Of a stretch of 64,000 nt of DNA, positions 36,738 to 46,451 are shown one piece after another (position 1 is the stretch's first letter; the number at the start of each line of letters is the position of its first letter). The stretch comes from an uncultured Lachnospiraceae bacterium. GTDB taxonomy: Bacteria; Bacillota; Clostridia; Lachnospirales; Lachnospiraceae. Made by a program: the position numbers and the translations under genes. A model generated the notes under the pieces. It was given only the letters and a program-made list of their open reading frames with translations, was not told the DNA's origin and ran no database searches. The stretch spans positions 37,072 through 101,071 of the forward strand of contig UQAW01000004.1 in NCBI GenBank assembly GCA_900539175.1, in the 5' to 3' direction.

Positions 36738-37676
36738 ATGTTATCAGTAATTATTCCATCTTATCATGAGCTGGAAAATATACATAGAGCGGCAGACAAA
36801 ATTTCTGAATTATTGGACGGGCAGGAAATCCCTTATGAACTTTTGTTTGTGAATGATGGCTCTGCGGATGAGACATGGGCCTGTATTGAGAAAGAAGCGG
36901 CAGATAGAAAAAATGTACGTGGATTATGCTTTTCCAGAAATTTTGGAAAAGAGTCTGCGATATTTGCAGGCCTTGCGAATGCAGAAGGTGACTGTGCAGT
37001 GGTGATTGACTGTGATCTGCAGCATCCGCCGGAGAAAATTATTGAAATGTACAATTTGTGGAAGGAAGGGTATGATATTGTTGAAGGCGTGAAAGCAAGC
37101 AGGGGAGAAGAAAGTTGTTTTCACTCTTTTGCAGCGAAATGTTTTTACGGTATGATCAGTGATGCTGTTGGAATGGATATGTCCCGTGCTTCAGATTTTA
37201 AGCTTATGGATCGTAAAGTGATCAATGCGCTTCTAACCATGCGGGAGAAGAATGTTTTTTTCCGTGCGCTTTCTTTTTGGGTTGGTTATAAGACGATCAG
37301 CGTGGAATTTGACGTGCAGCCAAGAACAGAAGGGGAATCTAAGTGGTCCGTGATGTCATTGGTAAAATATGCTTTTTCTAATATATCCTCTTTTTCAACC
37401 GCTCCAATGCAGATTGTAACGATTCTTGGCTGTGTCATGCTGATCGCATCCGTGATATTTGGAGGGATCTCACTGGTTCAGAAAATAACAGGAGTTGCAT
37501 TGGGAGGATTTACAACCGTCATTTTGCTTCAGCTTTTCATCGGAAGTATTACGATGTTGAGTCTTGGTGTGATTGGGTATTATATATCAAAAATTTATGA
37601 AGAAATTAAAGGACGTCCCCGATATATCATTTCAGAAACCTGCGGGAGAGAGAAAAATTGTGAAGAAACTATTTGA
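36738..37676 (+). CDS. GtrB-like bactoprenol glycosyltransferase
   Basis: 312 residues: a GT2 catalytic domain (MLSVIIPSYHELENIHRAA, DCDLQHPPE as the DxD site, SRASDFKLMDR) followed by two C-terminal helices. This is the layout of GtrB/DPM1-type enzymes that make undecaprenyl-phosphate-glucose. It supplies activated sugar to the two GtrII-like proteins. The strong gaggagg-like site is clear, and the end overlaps the GtrA start. Confidence 0.85.
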   Translation: MLSVIIPSYHELENIHRAADKISELLDGQEIPYELLFVNDGSADETWACIEKEAADRKNVRGLCFSRNFGKESAIFAGLANAEGDCAVVIDCDLQHPPEKIIEMYNLWKEGYDIVEGVKASRGEESCFHSFAAKCFYGMISDAVGMDMSRASDFKLMDRKVINALLTMREKNVFFRALSFWVGYKTISVEFDVQPRTEGESKWSVMSLVKYAFSNISSFSTAPMQIVTILGCVMLIASVIFGGISLVQKITGVALGGFTTVILLQLFIGSITMLSLGVIGYYISKIYEEIKGRPRYIISETCGREKNCEETI

Positions 37677-38061
37677 TAAGGTGTTTTTAAAGTTTATTTT
37701 AGTCGGAATACTGAACACACTTTTTGGTACAGCAATTATGTTTTGTTTCTATAATGTGTTTCATTTTAGTTACTGGATATCTTCAGCGGCAAATTATGTA
37801 TTTGGGAGTGTGTTGAGCTACTTTTTAAATAAATATATTACGTTCCAAAACAAAGAGCGAAATGCATTGACGATTGTAAAGTTTATCATTAATATTACAG
37901 TATGTTATGGGATTGCTTATGGAATTGCAAAACCTCTTGCCGCCCATATCTTATCCGGGTATGCACAATCCATTCAGGAAAATGGTGCAATGTTGGCAGG
38001 AATGTGTCTGTTTGTAATTTTAAATTATCTGGGACAGCGTTTTTTTGCATTTAAACAATAA
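37660..38061 (+). CDS. GtrA-like flippase
   Basis: 133 residues with four helices; FLKFILVGILNTLFGTAIMF and a C-terminal FVILNYLGQRFFAFK are hallmarks of GtrA. It moves lipid-linked glucose across the membrane. The GTG at 37660 fits the usual family length and overlaps gtrB by 17 bases. The longer frame beginning at 37573 would only add residues read through gtrB. Confidence 0.84.
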   Translation: MKKLFDKVFLKFILVGILNTLFGTAIMFCFYNVFHFSYWISSAANYVFGSVLSYFLNKYITFQNKERNALTIVKFIINITVCYGIAYGIAKPLAAHILSGYAQSIQENGAMLAGMCLFVILNYLGQRFFAFKQ

Positions 38062-38091
38062 GAACAGAGAGAAAGTCAAAGGAGGAGACAG

Positions 38092-39933
38092 ATGAAACAA
38101 AGATTGGCAGACTATGTAGCAGATTTTCTGGTTGCTCATGGCGTAACAGATTGCTTCAGCGTGGTCGGAGGAGGAGCCATGCATCTGAACGATGCACTTG
38201 GTCATAAAGAAGGACTTCAGGTAACCTATAATCATCATGAACAGGCGTGTGCGATTGCGGCAGAAGCATATGCACGTTTGGATAACAAGATCGCAGCCGT
38301 TTGTGTTACTACCGGACCGGGCGGAACCAATGCATTGACCGGTGTTTTGGGCGGGTGGCTGGATTCTATCCCTATGTTCATTATCAGCGGTCAGGTGCGT
38401 TATGATACTACGGCAAGATATGCCATGCAGTTCACAGATGGGATGCCGTTAAGGGCAATGGGAGATCAGGAATATGATATTGTTAAATCTGTAGAACCGA
38501 TGACGAAGTATGCTGTAATGATTGAAGACCCAAAACAAATTCGATATGCGCTGGAAAAAGGGTGGCATTTGGCAACAACGGGAAGACCTGGTCCGGTGTG
38601 GATTGATATTCCGGTCAATTATCAGGGAAGTTATATCGAAACAGACCATCTGGAAGGATATGATCCGACGGAAGATGATTCAAAGCTGCCGCCAGGTGTT
38701 GATGATGAGGTGGTCAGCGCTGTACTGGAAAAAATCCGCAAAGCCAAACGTCCGGTATTTCATGCAGGCTATGGTATCCGGTTGTCCGGAGGCTACGAGG
38801 CTTTCCGCTCTGCGGCAGAAAAACTGAATATTCCGATTGTGACCTACTGGAATGCAGTGGATCTGATTGAGGATGAGAATCCGCTTTACTGCGGCCGGGC
38901 AGGCAATATGGGAGATCGGCCGGGAAACTGGGCAATTCAAAATGCAGATCTGATCCTTGCAGTTGGGACACGTATCTCTATTCGGCAGGTGGGTTACAAC
39001 TGGAAGACCTGGGCGCGGGCGGCAGAAGTAATTATGGTTGATATCGATCAGGCAGAGATGAAAAAGCCGACACTTCATGTAGAGATGCCTGTCTGGGCAG
39101 ATGCAAAGGACTTTCTCCAAAAACTGGACAAGGCGGCAGAAACATCTGCTCCTGTGTATCGTGGAGAGGAATGGCTTGAAACTTGTCAGAGATGGAAGCA
39201 GGAGTATCCGGCTGTTGTACCAGGACAATGGGAGGAAAATGGAGAAACTGCAAATGTTTATGCCTTCGTTCGCCATTTAAGCAGCCAGTTGCCGGAAAAC
39301 AGTCTGACTGCTGTATCCAACGGCGCTTGCTGTGTTGTGGGAAATCAGGCTTATGTAATAAAGAAAGGAAGCCGCATGGCGAATAACAGCGCTGTTGCGA
39401 GTATGGGCTATGGCTTACCGGCCGCAATTGGAACCTGCATCGGCGGCGGTTGCAGGAATACGATCTGCCTTGAAGGCGACGGAAGTATTATGATGAACCT
39501 TCAGGAACTTCAGACGGTTCTTACAAATCAATTGCCGATCAAGCTCTTCCTGATTAATAATAATGGATATCATTCCATCCGAATTACCCAGAGTAATTTG
39601 TTCCGTGAGCATTGTAAGATTGGTATAGGACCGGAGTCCAACGATTTGTCATTTCCTGAATTTAAGAAAATTGCGGAGGCATTTGGGTTTCCGTATTACA
39701 GTGCACACAGCAATGCAGAAATGAAAAGGGTCGTTGATGAAGTACTGAAACAGGAAGGTCCTGTATTCTGCGAGATTTTTACGGATACGGAACAGGTCTG
39801 GGAACCAAAAAGCAGTACAAAGCGGCTGCCGGATGGAACTTTAGTCAGTCCCCCGCTTGAAGATCTGGCTCCGTTTTTGCCACGTGAAGAATTAAGAAAG
39901 AATATGTTTATCCCATTAATGGATGAAAAATAA
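38092..39933 (+). CDS. ThDP-dependent acetolactate-synthase-like enzyme
   Basis: The 613-residue, three-domain protein has catalytic Glu50 (NHHEQACAIAAEAYAR) and the ThDP motif G462-D463-G464 running to NNN near 489. Its length and domain order match the acetohydroxyacid synthase superfamily. No small regulatory subunit is nearby, so amino-acid synthesis is unlikely. In polysaccharide clusters ThDP enzymes can add acyl or two-carbon units to sugars (as YerE does in yersiniose formation) or make keto-acid precursors. Its pairing with the aldolase at 40002 points to a specialised small-molecule or branched-sugar route. Confidence 0.78.
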   Translation: MKQRLADYVADFLVAHGVTDCFSVVGGGAMHLNDALGHKEGLQVTYNHHEQACAIAAEAYARLDNKIAAVCVTTGPGGTNALTGVLGGWLDSIPMFIISGQVRYDTTARYAMQFTDGMPLRAMGDQEYDIVKSVEPMTKYAVMIEDPKQIRYALEKGWHLATTGRPGPVWIDIPVNYQGSYIETDHLEGYDPTEDDSKLPPGVDDEVVSAVLEKIRKAKRPVFHAGYGIRLSGGYEAFRSAAEKLNIPIVTYWNAVDLIEDENPLYCGRAGNMGDRPGNWAIQNADLILAVGTRISIRQVGYNWKTWARAAEVIMVDIDQAEMKKPTLHVEMPVWADAKDFLQKLDKAAETSAPVYRGEEWLETCQRWKQEYPAVVPGQWEENGETANVYAFVRHLSSQLPENSLTAVSNGACCVVGNQAYVIKKGSRMANNSAVASMGYGLPAAIGTCIGGGCRNTICLEGDGSIMMNLQELQTVLTNQLPIKLFLINNNGYHSIRITQSNLFREHCKIGIGPESNDLSFPEFKKIAEAFGFPYYSAHSNAEMKRVVDEVLKQEGPVFCEIFTDTEQVWEPKSSTKRLPDGTLVSPPLEDLAPFLPREELRKNMFIPLMDEK

Positions 39934-40001
39934 ATGAATTTTCAGTTGTGAAGCTATGGAACAGTTGTACTTATTAATACAAAGATAAGGAGATGTGAAC
40001 G

Positions 40002-41579
40002 ATGGGAAAGATATATTTATTGGATTGCACATTAAGAGATGGGGGATACATTAACGATTGGCGTTTTGGAGAAGAAGTAATAAGAGGATTCGGAAAGAAA
40101 ATCGCTCAGACAGGTATAGAGATATTTGAAGTAGGATTTATCAAAGGGGAGACGTATGATCCGGATCGTTCTGTATTTCCGGATACCGCTTCCGCAGCAG
40201 GGGTGATTCAGCCCAAGGCTGAAGGCTTGATGTATGTTGGAATGTTGGATATGAGTGCGCCTGTGCCTCTGGATCGGATTGCAGTTTGTGACGGATCATC
40301 GCTTGATGGAATCCGGGTTATCTTTAAAAAAGAAAAGATAGAGGAGGCATATGAGTACTGCAGGCGCATTAAAGAGTTGGGATATGTTTTGTTTGTTAAT
40401 TTTGTGGGTACTGACCTTTATTCGGACAAAGAGTTTATAGAAGGCATTGAGAAATTTAATGAACTTCAGCCCTTTGGAGTATCCATTGTTGACAGTTTTG
40501 GATTGATCAAGCGAAAACATTTCCTGAGGCTCGTATACCTGGCTGATAATAATTTGAATCCGAATATCGTTCTCTGCTATCATGCGCACAATAATTTGCA
40601 GCAGGCAATGGGCAATGCGGAAGCCTTGGTGGAGATGAATCTTAAACGGGATATCTGCATTGATGCATGTGTTTTTGGCATGGGCAGAGGGGCAGGTAAC
40701 TTAAATCTGGAACTTTTTGCAGAATATATGAATGAAAATTATGATACGGAATATCGTGTCGAGCCGATGCTTGAGATTATGGATGAGTATCTCAATGATA
40801 TTTACCGGGAAAAATCCTGGGGCTATTCACTTCCATTGTATTTGTCGGCAAGTACTGGATGTCATCCGAATTATGCGATATATCTGGAGGGGAAGGATTC
40901 CCTTACTGTAAAGGCCTTTCGTGAATTGCTGAGAGGTATTCCGGATCAGGACAAAGCGAAGTTTAGTAAAGACAAAGCGGAGCAATATTATCGGCAATAT
41001 CAGGAAAATTATGTGGATGACCGGCTGGCGGTTACAGAACTTGCGAAGGAGTTCGCAGGTAAAAATCTTCTGATTCTGGCGCCGGGAAAATCGCTTATGA
41101 AATATAAAGATGAGGTACTTTCCGAAATCAAAAAGAAAGATACTGTTGTAATTGCTGTGAATTTTACAGGAGGGAATTTCCCTACAGATTATATTTTCAG
41201 CAGTAATATGCGTCGTTTTCATAAGATCCAGGGAAAAGTGCAGGCTGTCTGTATCACCACCTCAAACATGAAAGAGTGTCAGCAGACGGATTATGTTGTC
41301 AATTTTGCAAGTTACGCTTCGGAAAGTCCGGAAATTATTGATAATTCAGGACTCATGGTATTAAGGCTTCTTATTGCTGTGGGAGTAAAAAAAGTTTCGA
41401 TTGCAGGAATGGACGGTTATTCGACGTATCAAAACAATGACTACTATGATCAGAACCTGGAATATGATTTTTCTGCGGAAGCAAAACAACGCAATCTGTT
41501 GATATCAGAAGAACTCAAGGATATCCGGAAGCAGATGAAATTGAACTTTATTACACCCAGCTATTATAGTGAGCAATAG
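40002..41579 (+). CDS. DRE-TIM aldolase fused to a second domain
   Basis: 525 residues. The N-terminal half is a DRE-TIM metallolyase of the HMG-CoA lyase/4-hydroxy-2-oxovalerate aldolase type: TLRDGGY at residues 10-16, metal ligands His194/His196 in HAHNN, and GMGRGAGN. The second part, from about residue 354 (KNLLILAPGKSL) to the end, has no aldolase similarity and looks like a Rossmann-type fold, perhaps DUF115-like (IAVNFTGGNFPTDYIFSSN). It probably cleaves or forms a hydroxy-oxo-acid, using pyruvate. Activity and substrate are inferred. Confidence 0.75.
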   Translation: MGKIYLLDCTLRDGGYINDWRFGEEVIRGFGKKIAQTGIEIFEVGFIKGETYDPDRSVFPDTASAAGVIQPKAEGLMYVGMLDMSAPVPLDRIAVCDGSSLDGIRVIFKKEKIEEAYEYCRRIKELGYVLFVNFVGTDLYSDKEFIEGIEKFNELQPFGVSIVDSFGLIKRKHFLRLVYLADNNLNPNIVLCYHAHNNLQQAMGNAEALVEMNLKRDICIDACVFGMGRGAGNLNLELFAEYMNENYDTEYRVEPMLEIMDEYLNDIYREKSWGYSLPLYLSASTGCHPNYAIYLEGKDSLTVKAFRELLRGIPDQDKAKFSKDKAEQYYRQYQENYVDDRLAVTELAKEFAGKNLLILAPGKSLMKYKDEVLSEIKKKDTVVIAVNFTGGNFPTDYIFSSNMRRFHKIQGKVQAVCITTSNMKECQQTDYVVNFASYASESPEIIDNSGLMVLRLLIAVGVKKVSIAGMDGYSTYQNNDYYDQNLEYDFSAEAKQRNLLISEELKDIRKQMKLNFITPSYYSEQ

Positions 41580-41667
41580 TTGGCGGTTATACTTCCGGAA
41601 GACTTCAAGGATGGATGAAGAAAGGATTCATCTGTGTTTTGTGGTACGAGAGAGGAAAATTAGTAAA

Positions 41668-42714
41668 ATGTTAACATTAACTGCATGTAAGAAGAACGAA
41701 CGTATTTTTTATTTGGATATTTTACGGGTATTGGCAACTTTTGCGGTAATTGCAATACATGTTTCAGCGCAAAATTGGTATTCAACGGATATATATTCAT
41801 ATGAATGGAATATGTTCAATTTATTTGATGGTTTGGACAGATGGGCGGTTCCGGTATTTGTAATGATAAGTGGGGTACTATTTTTAGATCATACAAAATC
41901 ATTAAACTTGAAAAAATTATATACCCAAAATATTCTGCGTCTTGTTAGTGCGTTTGTTTTTTGGTCATTCGTATATGCTGTTTATCGTGGCGGAAGTATA
42001 GATGTAATCATTCGCAATTTTCTAAGCGGACCTTATCATATGTGGTTTTTACCTATGATGGTTGGCTTATATATCATCATACCTATATTAAGGAAAATAA
42101 CTGAGAATGAATCTGTAATGCAATATTTCCTGTTATTAGCATTAATTTTTACATTTATAATTCCTATGATGTTGCAGATTCCTTATTTGTCTTATCTTCA
42201 GAAGCTGTATGGGAATGTTAATTTTCATATAACTTTAGGATATTCGTGTTATTTTATATGTGGATATTATTTGGACAAAAAAGAAATCGTAAAAGCAAAG
42301 AGGATATGGATCTATTGTTTGGGAATAATCGGTTTTTTACTCACAGTTTTAATAAGTATTTGGAGTTCAAGGATCAAAGGTGAGCCTTATGGAGCTTTTT
42401 TTGATAATTTCTCTATTAACGTTATGCTCGAAAGTATTGCAGTATTTGTTTTTATTAAAAGCAGATGGAGTAAAAAAACTTATATTAGCAACAAATTTAG
42501 GAATATTATTTGTGCATTAGCCCAATATAGCTTTGGTATATATTTAGTACACGTATTAGTGATAGAGATTTTACAAAATGTAGTCGGATTAGATACATTA
42601 TCCTTTAATGCTGGACTTTCTGTACCGATAATTACAATAATTGTATTCAGCATTTCTTTGGCAATCTCCGCGACATTTTATCATATTCCGTTTCTTAGAA
42701 AATATGTGGTCTGA
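41668..42714 (+). CDS. Acyltransferase 3 family membrane protein
   Basis: About 348 residues with ten helices, ERIFYLDILRVLATFAVIAIH near the start and WAVPVFVMISGVLFLD afterward. The ATG at 41668 places the protein start just before the first helix; the upstream open frame from 41569 overlaps the previous gene and is not needed. The sequence is distinctly more AT-rich than its neighbours. O-acylation of a glycan is predicted. Confidence 0.76.
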   Translation: MLTLTACKKNERIFYLDILRVLATFAVIAIHVSAQNWYSTDIYSYEWNMFNLFDGLDRWAVPVFVMISGVLFLDHTKSLNLKKLYTQNILRLVSAFVFWSFVYAVYRGGSIDVIIRNFLSGPYHMWFLPMMVGLYIIIPILRKITENESVMQYFLLLALIFTFIIPMMLQIPYLSYLQKLYGNVNFHITLGYSCYFICGYYLDKKEIVKAKRIWIYCLGIIGFLLTVLISIWSSRIKGEPYGAFFDNFSINVMLESIAVFVFIKSRWSKKTYISNKFRNIICALAQYSFGIYLVHVLVIEILQNVVGLDTLSFNAGLSVPIITIIVFSISLAISATFYHIPFLRKYVV

Positions 42715-42836
42715 ATTTTGTATGGTTGTTATGATGGTGAAAGAAAATTCGCAGAAAAAATGTACAATATAAAAATGATGTAATGAAAAGTTTTGCAGGT
42801 TTAAGAATTTAATATATGAAATGAAGAGGGAACATT

Positions 42837-43400
42837 ATGATATTTAAGCGTATTTATAGGAAATTCAGATATTTTGTAGAAATAAAGATAAAGCATAAAG
42901 ACAGTATGGAATTACAGATTGAGCAATATAGAAAAGCCGGAATGCATATTGGTGAGCGCTGCAAAATATATAGTTGTTTGTCAACAAGGAGAGATTGTTC
43001 TTTGTTAACGATTGGAAATAATGTTACTATTTCCGGAAATGTCACATTACTGCTACATGACAATGCACCTATAAAGGTAAGTAAAGGGGAATACACAAAT
43101 ATTTTAGGAAAAATAGAAATTGGAGATAATTGTTTTATCGGTCACAGTACTGTCATATTGCCGGGAGTACATATTGCGGATAATACGATTATTGGAGCGG
43201 GTTCGGTTGTAACAAGAAGTATAGAGGAACCTGGATGGGTGCTGGCTGGAAACCCGGCCAAAATTGTATGTACTGCAGAGCAATATGCTGAGAAAAACAA
43301 GCAATATTTTGTAAATCTTGATAATAAAACGCATGAAGATATTCGGAGATTTAGTGAGGAGAATAAGCACATGCTGATACAAAGGAAAGTTTTGAAATAG
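42837..43400 (+). CDS. Left-handed beta-helix acyltransferase
   Basis: 187 residues with hexapeptide repeats, for example IEIGDNCFIGHSTVILPGVHIADNTIIGAGSVVTRS and the closing GWVLAGNPAK. The family transfers acetyl or other acyl groups from acyl-CoA to sugars. The sequence is AT-rich like the preceding gene. The 122 bases before it show nothing else. Confidence 0.82.
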   Translation: MIFKRIYRKFRYFVEIKIKHKDSMELQIEQYRKAGMHIGERCKIYSCLSTRRDCSLLTIGNNVTISGNVTLLLHDNAPIKVSKGEYTNILGKIEIGDNCFIGHSTVILPGVHIADNTIIGAGSVVTRSIEEPGWVLAGNPAKIVCTAEQYAEKNKQYFVNLDNKTHEDIRRFSEENKHMLIQRKVLK

Positions 43401-43437
43401 CGGATTGCCCATGAAAGAAGTGATCGGGAGTATCATA

Positions 43438-44571
43438 ATGAAGATAGAAAAATTTGATAAAATCATGATAGGAGCAGGATTATACGGATTATATTCAGCA
43501 TTGTTCTGTGGAGAAAAGGGACAGCGTGTGTTGGTGCTGGAATGTGATCCTACGCCTTTTCGCAGGGCAACGTATATTAATCAGGCAAGGGTACATCAAG
43601 GATATCACTATCCGAGAAGTATATCAACTGCCATGAAATCGGCAGGATACTTTGAACGATTCAACAGGGATTATGATTTTTGTATTAACCGGGAATTTCA
43701 AAAGGTTTATGCGACATCAAGCCAATATTCCTGGTCCGATGGAAATCAGTTCAAGAGCTTTTGTAAGGCCGCAGGTATCCCATGCGAAGAACTGCATCCG
43801 GAGAGATTCTTCAGGAAAGGAATGTGTGACGGAGCTTTCCTTACAAGAGAATATACTTATGATGCTATGATATTGAAGGAGTATTTTTTGGAAAAGCTGA
43901 AGGAATATCCCAATGTTCAAATTCATTATGGAGTACAAATTCAGGAAATAGAGAAGCTGCAGGATGTATATTCACTAAGAACAGAGGATGGGAAGATCTA
44001 TCAGACTGGATTCCTGCTCAATGCCACTTATGCAGCTACCAACCAGATTCTTGATATGCTTGGCTATGAAAAATTCAAAATTAAGTATGAACTTTGTGAA
44101 ATTATACTTTGCGATGTAAATGAGAGACTGCACGGGTATGGTTTTACAGTCATGGATGGTCCGTTTTTTTCCATCATGCCGTTTGGAAAAACCGGAATCC
44201 ATTCTTTGACTTCCGTAACGTTTACTCCCCATACGACAAGTTATGAAGAAGTGCCAACATTCCAATGTCAGGCAAGAAGCGGCGGATATTGCTCTCCATT
44301 TCATCTGGGAAATTGCAATGATTGTAAGGCGAAGCCGGAAACTGCCTTTCCCTATATGGCGAATCTTGCCAAAAAATATTTGAAGGAAGCGTATGGCTTT
44401 TCCTATAAAGAATCACTGTTTTCGATGAAACCGATCTTAATGAGTTCTGAAATAGACGATTCCAGACCGACAGTGATCAGGACGTATTCGCAGAATCCTA
44501 CGTTTGTCGGGGTGCTGTCCGGAAAAATCAACACAGTATACGATTTAGACGAGGTGTTTGAAAATGGATAA
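43438..44571 (+). CDS. FAD-dependent oxidoreductase
   Basis: About 377 residues with a GAGLYG dinucleotide motif (residues 12-17) near the start, a central ARVHQGYHYPRS stretch and a C-terminal LSGKINTVYDLDE. This is the DAO/UGM-like FAD fold. It may oxidise a sugar or acid intermediate made with the aldolase/ThDP pair. The ATG at 43438 has gggag 7 bases upstream; the open frame from 43405 lacks one. Its stop overlaps the next gene start by 8 bases. Confidence 0.72.
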   Translation: MKIEKFDKIMIGAGLYGLYSALFCGEKGQRVLVLECDPTPFRRATYINQARVHQGYHYPRSISTAMKSAGYFERFNRDYDFCINREFQKVYATSSQYSWSDGNQFKSFCKAAGIPCEELHPERFFRKGMCDGAFLTREYTYDAMILKEYFLEKLKEYPNVQIHYGVQIQEIEKLQDVYSLRTEDGKIYQTGFLLNATYAATNQILDMLGYEKFKIKYELCEIILCDVNERLHGYGFTVMDGPFFSIMPFGKTGIHSLTSVTFTPHTTSYEEVPTFQCQARSGGYCSPFHLGNCNDCKAKPETAFPYMANLAKKYLKEAYGFSYKESLFSMKPILMSSEIDDSRPTVIRTYSQNPTFVGVLSGKINTVYDLDEVFENG

Positions 44572-45508
44572 CAAAGAAAAAAATTTTATGTCTGTGGTCA
44601 TTTATGTACATAATGCAGAAAAAAGAATTGATGAATTTTTAAAAACAGTTGTCAATGTTATGGAGGAAAACTTTGAACATTCAGAAATTATCTGTGTCAA
44701 TGACTGTTCAAACGACGAAAGTGTGGAACATATTAAAAAGATTAGCATACAAGCAAAAAGCACCAGCATCTCTGTCCTGAACATGAGTTACTATCATGGA
44801 CTTGAGATGGCAATGAATGCAGGTGTTGATCTGGCAATCGGGGATTTTGTATTTGAATTTGATACAACTGTTCTTGATTTTGATAAGAGTGAAATTATGA
44901 AAGTGTATCGCAAATCTTTGGAGGGATTTGATATCGTCAGTGCTTCTCCGAACAGAAAGCAAAGACTGAGTTCCAGAGCCTTTTACCACGTTTTTGAACG
45001 CTTTACGAACCTTTCCCATAAGCTTTACACGGAGACATTCCGTATCTTAAGCCGAAGGGTGATTAATCGAATCAGCAGTATGAATAAGACGGTACCGTAC
45101 CGAAAAGCGATTTATGCCAATTGCGGACTAAAAACAGAGAATATTGTATATACCCTCACAAATGTCAACAAAGATATAGCAGCTTCTGATCGGTCAGAGA
45201 AAAAGTATCGTGGCCGCCTGGCAGTAGATTCACTGCTCTTGTTTACTGAGGTTGGTTATCGTTTTTCCATAACGATGACGGTGCTTATGATGCTGATGAC
45301 TATTTTTATGATTGTTTACTCGATTGTTATCTATGTGATGAGTACTCCGGCTGCAGGTTGGACAACGACAATTTTATTCCTTTCTGTAGCTTTCTTTGGG
45401 ATTTTTGGGGTGCTTACCATTATTATCAAATATCTGCAGATTTTGTTGGATTTGGTATTTAAGCGTAAGCGGTACAGTTTTGAAAGCATTGAAAAATTAA
45501 CGAAATAG
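44564..45508 (+). CDS. GT2-like protein with degenerate DxD and membrane tail
   Basis: About 314 residues. The N-terminal half resembles DPM1/GtrB-type GT2 proteins (SVVIYVHNAEKRIDEFL, VNDCSND, LAIGDFVFEFDTT). Where the family has the DxD (DADLQ-type), this protein reads EFDTTVLDF, so the usual metal-binding pair is not obvious. Two C-terminal helices complete the layout. It may be a modified or inactive transferase, or may use a different metal geometry. Confidence 0.7.
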   Translation: MDNKEKNFMSVVIYVHNAEKRIDEFLKTVVNVMEENFEHSEIICVNDCSNDESVEHIKKISIQAKSTSISVLNMSYYHGLEMAMNAGVDLAIGDFVFEFDTTVLDFDKSEIMKVYRKSLEGFDIVSASPNRKQRLSSRAFYHVFERFTNLSHKLYTETFRILSRRVINRISSMNKTVPYRKAIYANCGLKTENIVYTLTNVNKDIAASDRSEKKYRGRLAVDSLLLFTEVGYRFSITMTVLMMLMTIFMIVYSIVIYVMSTPAAGWTTTILFLSVAFFGIFGVLTIIIKYLQILLDLVFKRKRYSFESIEKLTK

Positions 45509-45518
45509 AGGAAAGAGG

Positions 45519-46451
45519 ATGAATATTTTAGTAGGATACACGGGATTTGTAGGCAGTAATCTCTATGAGAAGGGGCAATTTGATGCGGTATTTAATTCCC
45601 AAAATATAGAGGAAGCCTATGGAACAAATCCGGGTCTGCTCATATATGCAGGGCTTCGTGCAGAAAAATATCTGGCAAATCAGGCACCGGAGAAAGATAT
45701 GGAACTGATTTTGCAGGCAGAAGAAAACATAAGAAGAATTGCTCCTGAAAAGCTGGTATTGATTTCTACGATTGATGTTTTTGAAAATCCACAGGATGTG
45801 GATGAAACTACCCGGATTAAGACAGAGAATCTACATCCTTATGGATATAACCGGTATCAATTAGAATGCTGGGTGCGTGAACATTTTCCAGAAGCGTTGA
45901 TTGTCCGGCTGCCAGGATTGTTCGGTAAAAATATAAAGAAGAATTTTATATATGATTTTATCAACAGAATTCCATATATGCTGAAAGCAGAAAAGATGGA
46001 AGAGTTGTTAAAAACGGAACCGGTTTTGTGTAACTATTATGAGTTGCAGGATAATGGATTTTACAAAGTGAGAACTCTTAATACCCGGCAAAGCGTATTT
46101 TTAAAAGAAAAGTTTGAGATGCTTGGGTTTAGTGCATTAAATTTTACAGACAGCCGCAGCGTTTACCAATTTTATCCGTTGGGGCGGCTATGGGATGATA
46201 TACAGACTGCATTGAAAAATGAAATCAGATTGTGGCATCCGGCTACGGAACCCATATCTGCGGCACAGTTGTATCAATATCTGACAGGCAATGTTTTTAT
46301 GAATGAGTTATCCGGTATACCGGCTGATTATAATTACAAGACGGTATATGACAAATTGTACGGCGGTACTGGCGGTTATATCTGTGATAAAGAAACCATT
46401 ATGGGTGAGATCAGAAAATTCGTTGAGGGATATGGATATGCAAACGCTTAA
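45519..46451 (+). CDS. Extended SDR (NAD-dependent epimerase-like), Lys replaced by Arg
   Basis: 310 residues. The NAD motif GYTGFVG at residues 6-12 is intact. The catalytic segment reads Y108-G-Y-N-R112, where the usual YxxxK has Lys; Arg replaces it. The protein is short for an epimerase and may act as a non-standard reductase or a binding protein. The FAD gene, GT2-like gene, this gene and the following GT-C gene are overlapping or a few bases apart, so the four are strongly coupled. Confidence 0.72.
   Translation: MNILVGYTGFVGSNLYEKGQFDAVFNSQNIEEAYGTNPGLLIYAGLRAEKYLANQAPEKDMELILQAEENIRRIAPEKLVLISTIDVFENPQDVDETTRIKTENLHPYGYNRYQLECWVREHFPEALIVRLPGLFGKNIKKNFIYDFINRIPYMLKAEKMEELLKTEPVLCNYYELQDNGFYKVRTLNTRQSVFLKEKFEMLGFSALNFTDSRSVYQFYPLGRLWDDIQTALKNEIRLWHPATEPISAAQLYQYLTGNVFMNELSGIPADYNYKTVYDKLYGGTGGYICDKETIMGEIRKFVEGYGYANA

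Noticed and set aside
37573..37659. N-terminal extension of GtrA
   Set aside because: It overlaps gtrB coding sequence and makes the protein longer than the family; the GTG at 37660 fits better.
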